From: a virus
Length of the DNA: 64,000 nt
Reading direction: 5' to 3' (one strand)
Virus record (IMG/VR): IMGVR_UViG_3300034095_002552
Location: 1 to 64,000 of that record
Below, in pieces: positions 58,193-64,000 of this stretch. How positions within the stretch are numbered: position 1 is the first letter of the stretch; the number at the start of each line of letters is the position of its first letter. A model generated the notes under the pieces. That model was not told where the DNA came from, ran no database searches, and saw only the letters and a program-made list of their open reading frames with translations. The translations under genes were made by a program, and so were the position numbers.

Positions 58193-59395
58193 TTATTCTA
58201 ATTCTTCGTCTATCACATCGTCATCATCTGAACCCAATACATCAGTTTCGATGACATCAGCACCAAGCTTAAAGTTCATTGCATCCTTAAAAGGCTCAAA
58301 ATAATCAACCAACTCCTGCTCAGATGTAGCATCCACCAAACTTGGATATTTAAGCAATATTTCAAGTGGCACTTCATTTTTATCAAGCGAAGCCTTGAAC
58401 TTTACTTCTTCTCCATTGGAAAATGCATCTGCGATGACAAAATTACCAGCACTTTTAGCCACAATTCTATTCGCATCAAGCAAACAAGACAATAAGCCAC
58501 TAACAGGATTTATTCCATGTTCAAAAAGCAATTGAATGTTTTCTGTTGAAATAAATGGCGTGTGAGTCTTATTCTTGACATTTTTAACACGAATGTTAAT
58601 TCCAAGAATCTTGGTTTTTTTTGCACTGATTTTATATTCTATCTTCTTCATTGTAGATGTTTCTAATCTACATGAAGCATAGAATGGTAAAGCGTTACCA
58701 CCGCCAGCAGTTGTGGTTGGATTGCCATAAAGAACACCTATCTTGGATCTTGTCTGATTCAAAATAACAACAGTGGCATCATTGGTTTCCATAACAGTAT
58801 TAAGCTTACGGAATTCTCTAGAACAAATCTTAGCCCGTTCACCTGGCTGTTCATTGCCACCCACAATGCGTTTAAAATCAGCTTTTGAGGCATTCTCTGG
58901 AAGCTTGACCTCTCTAAGCTCTCTAGCTGATGGACTCACGCCAATAGAATCGTAGACGATTGCAATAGGGCAGTCTTTTCTTTTCGAACGAACAAATTCG
59001 ATAGATTTATACATCTTCAAAAAAACATCTTCCAAACTCTGAGGAGTATGCCTCACAATTTTAGTAAGATCACAATGTGATGCCTTTTGAATAAATTCTT
59101 TATTAGCTGAATTTTCACAATCCTCAAGAATTGCAATTCCATCCTGTCTCTGACTTCCAAATAAAATATTTGTTCCTATCAATGATTTTGATGACGAAGA
59201 AGGACCATATATTTCAGTTAGCTTTCCGCCCGGAATACCACCACCCATAAACTTTCCACTACAAATATAATTTATCGCAAGATTCCCAGTATCAACAAAA
59301 TACTTCACACTATCAATCTTGGCAACAATATCGCCACCAGTTTGATTTGCTAAATCTTGAAAAAATGAATCATCATCGACCTTTCTTTTGGCCAT
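58193..59395 (-). CDS. uvsX: RecA-family recombinase, T4 UvsX-like
   Basis: The 400-residue protein has GGGIPGGKLTEIYGPSSSSKS (Walker A; the usual Gly before Lys is Ser, comparable to T4 UvsX which has Phe there), AIVYDSIGV (Walker B), VVILNQTRSKIGVLYGNPTT (L2-like) and TTAGGGNALPFYAS, the RecA-type filament core. The acidic C-terminus (SDDDDVIDEELE) is typical of UvsX and RecA. GAGGTG precedes the ATG at 59395. Strand exchange by this enzyme would use the gp32-like protein, whose gene lies upstream. Confidence 0.9.
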   Translation of the reverse strand: MAKRKVDDDSFFQDLANQTGGDIVAKIDSVKYFVDTGNLAINYICSGKFMGGGIPGGKLTEIYGPSSSSKSLIGTNILFGSQRQDGIAILEDCENSANKEFIQKASHCDLTKIVRHTPQSLEDVFLKMYKSIEFVRSKRKDCPIAIVYDSIGVSPSARELREVKLPENASKADFKRIVGGNEQPGERAKICSREFRKLNTVMETNDATVVILNQTRSKIGVLYGNPTTTAGGGNALPFYASCRLETSTMKKIEYKISAKKTKILGINIRVKNVKNKTHTPFISTENIQLLFEHGINPVSGLLSCLLDANRIVAKSAGNFVIADAFSNGEEVKFKASLDKNEVPLEILLKYPSLVDATSEQELVDYFEPFKDAMNFKLGADVIETDVLGSDDDDVIDEELE

Positions 59396-59427
59396 GTTAA
59401 ACACCTCGGTAAAAATGTAATTATTTT

Positions 59428-59465
59428 TTTAAAAAAATAGGTGGAATCACTGACTCCACCTATTT
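59428..59465 (-). terminator. Intrinsic terminator after gp32-like gene
   Basis: An 11-bp perfect stem (AAATAGGTGGA with TCCACCTATTT), a 9-nt loop and a run of T on the minus strand separate the gp32-like gene from uvsX. Confidence 0.85.
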
Positions 59466-59477
59466 GAAGACAGGGAA

Positions 59478-60491
59478 TTAAATACCTTCTAATTCTTTCA
59501 AAAAGTCATCATCAGCAAGAGATGCAGAATCATCCGTTTTGGAAACTACCTTTGCAGTTTTCTTGACAGATAAAATTTCTTCATCAATAGTATCTGAACC
59601 AGAAATTACATTTGAAGAACTTAAGTTAGATCTAGAAGAAGATCCCGATGAATTACGAAATTCATCTAAAGAATCATCTTGTTGGCCTTCTACTATCATT
59701 CCGCAATGAACTCTCAAGGCATGCTTAATATCATCGCCAGATTTGATAATACGAAGAGACTGAAGGTCTTGTAAACTTGTTAGCCATTTTTCAAGCTCTT
59801 CTGAGGTGCCTGAAGAAGAAACTTCTTCAAACTTTGAAAAGTCATAGTTTGGATATTCTCTATTGCCACTCTTAACAACTTTTTTAACAAGTCTAAAATC
59901 ACGACCAGTTGTTGGATGTGTAATATCCCCTAATTCCTTTTCTCCAGCAGCCTCATCACCAAGAATTGCTCTCAAAATCTTAGCATGAACTTGTTTGCCA
60001 CATGAATAAATTTTTGGCCCTACATTTGTTCCTACTATAGACTTATTTTTAGGATCTACTTCCGATCTAACGATAACATTGTAATAATATCGTTCAACTG
60101 GCTTTAACTCCCTAGCACTGTTACGCATATCTTCTTGATCTTTGCCAGACAGTCCTTCAGATTTTTGCCATAAATCACTATAGTACTTACAAATAATGCA
60201 ATCTCCACGCCATTGTGGACCCCTATCAGTATCGGTAAGAGTTTTAGGACAATGGAATATTCTTTTCTGATTCGTAGTTGGATTATTTAAAGTGTGAATT
60301 CTTGTCGCACAATACAACTTTTGGCCTTTTCTCTTAGGCAAAAAACGCATCAAAACAAATCCATCACGGTCAGGAAGTCGTACATATTTTGCAAAGTACT
60401 CTTCGTTTTGACCCGTGTTGCTTTCTGAATTTACTCGTTTGGATTCTTTTTTTAACTCGTTAAGATCGAGTGGTTCGTAATCGATACCCAT
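59478..60491 (-). CDS. gp32: ssDNA-binding protein, T4 gp32-like
   Basis: The 337-residue protein (T4 gp32 is 301) starts at ATG 60491, with AGGTG upstream. The core has FVLMRFLPKRKGQKLYC, then FHCPKTLTDTDRGPQWRGDCIICKY with the His/Cys pattern of the gp32 zinc site, and RYYYNVIVRSEVDPKNKS, an OB-fold strand. The C-terminal 90 residues are Ser/Asp-rich and end in an acidic ADDDFLKELEGI, the typical gp32 tail that contacts other replication proteins. A three-repeat hairpin leader precedes it (60513-60628). Confidence 0.75.
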   Translation of the reverse strand: MGIDYEPLDLNELKKESKRVNSESNTGQNEEYFAKYVRLPDRDGFVLMRFLPKRKGQKLYCATRIHTLNNPTTNQKRIFHCPKTLTDTDRGPQWRGDCIICKYYSDLWQKSEGLSGKDQEDMRNSARELKPVERYYYNVIVRSEVDPKNKSIVGTNVGPKIYSCGKQVHAKILRAILGDEAAGEKELGDITHPTTGRDFRLVKKVVKSGNREYPNYDFSKFEEVSSSGTSEELEKWLTSLQDLQSLRIIKSGDDIKHALRVHCGMIVEGQQDDSLDEFRNSSGSSSRSNLSSSNVISGSDTIDEEILSVKKTAKVVSKTDDSASLADDDFLKELEGI

Positions 60492-60512
60492 GATAGCACC
60501 TGCCTTTAAATG

Positions 60513-60628
60513 ATGGTTCGAGTAATGAATAATCACTACTCAATTAGTTAATGGTTCGAGCAATAAAACATTTATTGCCCAGTTAGTCAATGATTCGAGA
60601 AACAAACGATATGCTTCTCAGTTAGTCA
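60513..60628 (-). repeat. Three tandem 38-39-bp hairpin repeats in the gp32 leader
   Basis: Units at 60513-60550, 60551-60589 and 60590-60628 each begin ATGRTTCGAG and end (C/A)(A/G)TTAGT(T/C)A. Between, each has its own stem: GAGTAATGA with TCACTACTC, GAGCAATAAA with TTTATTGCCC, and GAGAA with TTCTC. Stem bases vary together, so pairing is preserved while sequence changes. The array lies directly upstream of the gp32-like start, where T4 gene 32 carries its autoregulatory operator. Confidence 0.75.
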
Positions 60629-60673
60629 TTTATAATCGTATCTATCATGTTGTGCAAGATTAATTTTATAAAT

Positions 60674-61105
60674 TTATTTATTTTCGTAATCGATTACTAT
60701 TTGTGCATCAGGATCTTGAAATTTTTCCTGTGAATCGATGACACTTTTGTGCATGGCAGATAATTTATCCTGCAAGCTCATATTGCCTTCAGATTCCAAA
60801 TTCTCATTAATTTGTTTTCTTATGTCTTGCTCTTGATTGTATTGTTCTTCAAGAGCTTTTAAAATCTCTTGATTTTTCAATAATTGTTCTTTTATTTTTT
60901 CTGTTTTTTTTGCTTCTTGATCCAATTGCAACTCTCTATTGTTAACTATGGGTGTTTTTTTAGGACTAAGTGATTTTTCCAAAAGGTTTTGACGAACAAT
61001 TTCCCTTCGTTCTTTTCTTATAGCTTCCCTTCTAAGCAAAACCTTTGTATGTGATTTTTTTTCTCGTTCTTTTCTTTTCTTTGCAATTTTTTCATTTTTT
61101 TTCAT
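60674..61105 (-). CDS. Highly charged coiled-coil protein
   Basis: The 143-residue protein is dominated by Lys/Arg/Glu: KKNEKIAKKRKEREKKSHTK, then LRREAIRKERREIVRQNLLE, and a long KTEKIKEQLLKNQEILKALE coil. It ends acidic (FQDPDAQIVIDYENK). TAGGAG precedes the ATG. It may bind nucleic acid or act as an assembly scaffold; no family is assigned. It lies two bases after the upstream gene. Confidence 0.45.
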   Translation of the reverse strand: MKKNEKIAKKRKEREKKSHTKVLLRREAIRKERREIVRQNLLEKSLSPKKTPIVNNRELQLDQEAKKTEKIKEQLLKNQEILKALEEQYNQEQDIRKQINENLESEGNMSLQDKLSAMHKSVIDSQEKFQDPDAQIVIDYENK

Positions 61106-61107
61106 AA

Positions 61108-61860
61108 CTATCTCCTAATGTTTGGCATGTTTTCTTGTGATGCGTTTCCCCAAAAAAGCTTTCCACCTTCTCTATCTTTTTGTGTCTCTGAAAAATTAAC
61201 TTCATTGTCACCAATGAGGCCAACTGGGGCTTGAATAAAATATTTGTCGCTAATTTTTATTTCCTTAGACATATCATCTATAATTGTATAAATCTCACCT
61301 TGAATAGAGCCAGATTTAGCATAAACTGGGTATTTTTTATCAACTGTTAGTTTATATCCTTTTGTCTTTACTTCATGTAGCATTGGCAATTCTGGGGAAA
61401 AAACAACTGTTGTGATTGGCTTTTTTGACCTTACCACAGTTTGCTTTTGAATTGCCAATTGCTCATGAGGATAAATTTCTCTTTTCTCTATTTGTTCATG
61501 AGGATAAAGTTCTATTTTCTCCACTTGTTCATGAGGATAAGTCGAATTTCCTACGCATGCTACAGACAAATCTTGAACCGAAAAACCCACAGAGTGATCA
61601 AATGTGAACTTTTTGTTTTTTATCACAACGCCACCATCAGATTCTCTAAAGCTAATTGGTTTTTTGCTAAGTTCAAATACTTCTACACTAGCGACAAATA
61701 TATCTCTTCGAGCAAGTTGCCCCATTACAACGGATGCAAGCTTTTCCAAAGGTACATCCTCGAATGGATCTCCAACCTTTTTTTTGATTGTTTTAACTTC
61801 ATCTTTATTGTAATTCCCATCAACTTTTTCGTGATAAGAATAAATTACTTCGTAGCCCAT
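61108..61860 (-). CDS. 250-residue protein with three YPHEQ repeats
   Basis: Not recognised. The N-terminal 95 residues form a beta/alpha region. Residues 105-135 repeat a roughly 12-residue unit three times (YPHEQVEKIEL, YPHEQIEKREI, YPHEQLAIQK). A beta-rich C-terminal region has PVYAKSGSIQGEIYTIIDD, like an SH3-type fold. GAGG precedes the ATG. It is in one minus-strand unit with the coiled-coil gene. Confidence 0.45.
   Translation of the reverse strand: MGYEVIYSYHEKVDGNYNKDEVKTIKKKVGDPFEDVPLEKLASVVMGQLARRDIFVASVEVFELSKKPISFRESDGGVVIKNKKFTFDHSVGFSVQDLSVACVGNSTYPHEQVEKIELYPHEQIEKREIYPHEQLAIQKQTVVRSKKPITTVVFSPELPMLHEVKTKGYKLTVDKKYPVYAKSGSIQGEIYTIIDDMSKEIKISDKYFIQAPVGLIGDNEVNFSETQKDREGGKLFWGNASQENMPNIRR
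61452..61546. repeat. Tandem DNA repeats encoding YPHEQ units
   Basis: Three copies of a unit around TTCATGAGGATAA are spaced 36 bp apart, in phase with the protein. The spacers diverge, so this is a coding repeat and not a CRISPR array. Confidence 0.6.
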
Positions 61861-61890
61861 AAATTCCTCATAATTTATTCTAATATAGTA

Positions 61891-62517
61891 TTATTTTTGT
61901 AAAATACCTGTGCCATATCTAGTATTGTAAATAATTGGTTCTTTTTCTACACTTTCTGCAAAAGCATAAAAGGCATTTTTCATTTTTTTCAAATCTTTTA
62001 TATACTCAACAACAATGATCCCGCCATCAGCCATATTCTTCCAAGAAATATCTAAATAATAAAGCAAATCATCATAAGAATTTTCATCAGTAATAAAAAA
62101 ACAATCCCACTTTTGGCTTGTTATCTTATCGTTTATTTCATCATCATGAATCGAACCATGATAAAAATCAAATTCTTTCTTGAAAGACTTTTTTACATTA
62201 TAAGAACCCATCCTTGGAGAAAAATATAGATTTTCATCTTTTTTTCTAAATGAAAAAAATATTTCTGTTTCTTTGCATGACATGAAAAAACATTTTTCCA
62301 AAAAACCAAGAGTAAAATTCCATGAAAAAACATTTTTTGGTTTTACAAATTTACCAAGATGATAATAAAACGGAGCATACATATAATCTCCATATGCTGG
62401 CGTTTTTCTTGAGTTTTCATCTATAAATTTACAATTTTGTAATAAGACCTTACCGTTTATAATCTTTTTATTTAAAAGAATTGATAATTCTTTTTGTATT
62501 GTTTCTATTCTAACCAT
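61891..62517 (-). CDS. Possible degenerate methyltransferase-fold protein
   Basis: The 208-residue protein starts at ATG 62517; a TTG start 18 bases earlier is less likely. It has a Rossmann-like order: NVFSWNFTLGFLEKCFFMSC, then WDCFFITDENSYDDLLYYLD and MADGGIIVVEYI, a late-strand/GG turn as in class I methyltransferases. The glycine-rich SAM loop is not obvious, so it may be degenerate. It stands divergent from the UDP-galactopyranose mutase gene. Confidence 0.4.
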   Translation of the reverse strand: MVRIETIQKELSILLNKKIINGKVLLQNCKFIDENSRKTPAYGDYMYAPFYYHLGKFVKPKNVFSWNFTLGFLEKCFFMSCKETEIFFSFRKKDENLYFSPRMGSYNVKKSFKKEFDFYHGSIHDDEINDKITSQKWDCFFITDENSYDDLLYYLDISWKNMADGGIIVVEYIKDLKKMKNAFYAFAESVEKEPIIYNTRYGTGILQK

Positions 62518-62546
62518 AAAATAATATAGAAACAAAGGGCAACAAT

Positions 62547-63665
62547 ATGTATGACTTTCTTATAGTTGGATCAGGTTTTTTTGGATCTACCTTCGCAAGA
62601 AGAGCTACCGATCATGGCAAAAAATGTTTAGTAATTGAAAAGAAAGATCATATCGCTGGTGCTGCCCATGATGTGCCATTTCAAGACTATTATGTTTCCT
62701 CTTATGGCGCACATATTTTTCACACTCATAGCTCTGAGATATGGAATTTTGTAAATCAATTTGAAGAATTTATTCCATTTATCAATAGGCCAAAAGTATT
62801 ATCTGGTGGAACAATATATTCATTTCCAATCAATCTAATGACCATGCATCAGTTGTGGGGCGTAAAAAAACCATCTGAAGCAATTGAGAAATTAGAAAAT
62901 GTGAAAATTAAATTTGAAAATCCCAAAAACTTTGAAGAATGGGCTTTATCAATGGTCGGAGAAGAAATATACAAAAAGTTTTTTTATGGATATACAAAAA
63001 AACAATGGCTAAAAGAACCAAAAGAATTACCAACATCGATAATTCAAAGACTTCCAATCAGACTGACATATGATGAAAATTATTTCACCACAAAATATCA
63101 GGGTATTCCCAAAAATGGGTATACAAATTTTGTCAAAAAGTTACTTGATGGAATTGATGTGGATACGAATGTTGATTTTATAAAAAATAAAGATAAATTA
63201 TCATCTATGGCAAAAACCATAATCTATACTGGCCCAATAGATGAATACTACGATTATGAATTTGGTAACCTTGATTACAACACATTAAGATTTACGAAAG
63301 AAGAATACAAAGGCGACTTTCAAGGTAATGCCGTTATAAATTATGCCGATGAAGATGTTCCATACATAAGATCAATAGAACACAAACATTTTTATAAACA
63401 TGGCGAATTAACAAAGCATTATACAAAAAAAAATGAATCAGAAATTAGCATAATAACTTATGATCATCCAGTTTCATTTAAAGAAAACCCAGATCCTTTT
63501 TATCCTATTAGAAATGAAAAAAATTCAGATATTTATAAAAAATACAATTCAATAAAATCATCAAATATAGTATTTGGTGGAAGACTTGGTGAATATAAGT
63601 ACCTAGATCTAGATGCGACTATGGCATCTGCAATAAGCAAATGTAATAAATTTTTGGAGATTTAA
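62547..63665 (+). CDS. glf: UDP-galactopyranose mutase
   Basis: The 372-residue enzyme converts UDP-galactopyranose into UDP-galactofuranose. IVGSGFFGSTFARRATDHG (FAD-binding loop, residues 6-24), GAAHDVPFQDYYVSSYGAHIFHT (conserved His/Tyr region), NRPKVLSGGTIYSFPIN and FFYGYTKKQW cover the family's motifs, and FGGRLGEYKYLDLDATMASA near the C-terminus is the cofactor-contacting helix. AAGGG precedes the ATG. With the flanking glycosyltransferase this points to galactofuranose-containing glycan made under phage control. Confidence 0.92.
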   Translation: MYDFLIVGSGFFGSTFARRATDHGKKCLVIEKKDHIAGAAHDVPFQDYYVSSYGAHIFHTHSSEIWNFVNQFEEFIPFINRPKVLSGGTIYSFPINLMTMHQLWGVKKPSEAIEKLENVKIKFENPKNFEEWALSMVGEEIYKKFFYGYTKKQWLKEPKELPTSIIQRLPIRLTYDENYFTTKYQGIPKNGYTNFVKKLLDGIDVDTNVDFIKNKDKLSSMAKTIIYTGPIDEYYDYEFGNLDYNTLRFTKEEYKGDFQGNAVINYADEDVPYIRSIEHKHFYKHGELTKHYTKKNESEISIITYDHPVSFKENPDPFYPIRNEKNSDIYKKYNSIKSSNIVFGGRLGEYKYLDLDATMASAISKCNKFLEI

Positions 63666-63666
63666 A

Positions 63667-64000
63667 ATGAATGATGCTAAATTTGTTGTCTTGGCAACAG
63701 AAAAAGGTAAAAAAAGATTAGAAAATTTTTTAGAATATTGCTTAGAAAATAAATCTAAAAAAATAGAATGTGTATTCTTACTTGGTCCAAAAAACGAAAA
63801 TAGCTTTGCTGAAGATATCATAGAAAAATATCAAACTGAAAACACAAAAATATCTATAGTTCGTTATGAAAATGATCAACCATCATTTAAAAGAAATGGT
63901 TATTTTAGAGATTTAGATCAAGATACTGTTGATAATTTCAAATGGTTAATATCAATTGATGAAGACTCAGTAACAAATGTTGATGGTCTTATAGATTCAT
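63667..64000 (+). CDS. Glycosyltransferase-like protein, cut by the window end
   Basis: The frame starts with ATG one base after the UDP-galactopyranose mutase stop and is open to the window edge (111 codons). It has FVVLATEKGKKRLENFLEYC, a GT-A-like opening, and later KWLISIDEDSVTNVDGLI, a likely metal-binding acidic site. Overlap with the mutase gene suggests joint use of the same sugar. The rest lies outside the window. Confidence 0.55.
   Translation, partial: MNDAKFVVLATEKGKKRLENFLEYCLENKSKKIECVFLLGPKNENSFAEDIIEKYQTENTKISIVRYENDQPSFKRNGYFRDLDQDTVDNFKWLISIDEDSVTNVDGLIDS

Noticed and set aside
61452-61546. Possible CRISPR-like array
   Set aside because: The repeat is coding, in phase, only three units, and the spacers are similar to each other.
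61441-61902. 153-residue plus-strand frame over the YPHEQ gene
   Set aside because: Low-complexity Phe/Leu/Arg/Ile translation of an opposite-strand gene with repeats; no ribosome site.

Overview
The window is an AT-rich, densely packed segment of a large tailed-phage genome with a contractile, T4-like virion. The T4 relationship shows in a gp15-like tail terminator, gp18-like sheath, gp19-like tube (two copies), a gp26-like baseplate or tail-assembly protein, gp46/gp47 recombination nuclease, a UvsX-type recombinase, a gp32-like ssDNA-binding protein, a Dda-like helicase, a gp1-like dNMP kinase and a gp55-like late sigma factor. Genes lie on both strands, gaps are mostly under 150 bp, ATGA overlaps are common, and I see no tRNA, rRNA or CRISPR array. 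Stops are TAA, TAG and TGA, as in the standard bacterial code. No intergenic stretch exceeds 300 bp without a gene.

Layout. 1-3.5 kb: two glycosyltransferases and small unknown genes. 3.5-20.6 kb: virion genes (neck-like and head-closure-like proteins, a long internal-protein candidate, tail terminator, sheath, two tubes), interrupted by a homing-type endonuclease. 20.3-24.5 kb: gp55-like sigma, two more glycosyltransferases and small proteins. 24.5-26.5 kb: gp26-like protein with a probable -1 frameshift extension, then a structural protein. 26.5-31.5 kb: a MoxR-type AAA+ ATPase with a VWA/metallopeptidase partner, a STAS protein, a PD-(D/E)XK nuclease and a stand-alone class II glutamine amidotransferase. 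31.5-40.1 kb: CTP synthase, B12-dependent ribonucleotide reductase, and gp47/gp46 separated by two glycosyltransferases. 40-49.6 kb: accessory genes, including a predicted c-type cytochrome, Dda-like helicase, DEDDh exonuclease, RCC1-repeat protein and a zinc-finger/TnsA-like nuclease. 49.6-64 kb: dNMP kinase, cupin, Hel308-like helicase, HNH nuclease, amidoligase, a second sigma factor, UvsX, gp32-like protein, and a UDP-galactopyranose mutase/glycosyltransferase cluster at the right edge.

How the parts fit. Replication and recombination proteins (UvsX, gp32, gp46/47, Dda, Hel308, DEDDh nuclease) and nucleotide enzymes (RNR, CTP synthase, dNMP kinase) make the phage DNA. The gp55-like factor probably drives late genes, and TATAAATA boxes precede several genes. 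At least eight proteins share a short N-terminal motif resembling the T4 capsid-targeting sequence, followed by an acidic cleavage-like site, so they may be packaged into the capsid. Eight glycan genes suggest extensive glycosylation of virion or host surface.

Host. The STAS protein and the cytochrome resemble what I remember of planctomycete-like proteins, and the class II RNR implies access to cobalamin. A Planctomycetota or similar Gram-negative host is a guess from remembered similarity, not shown by the sequence.
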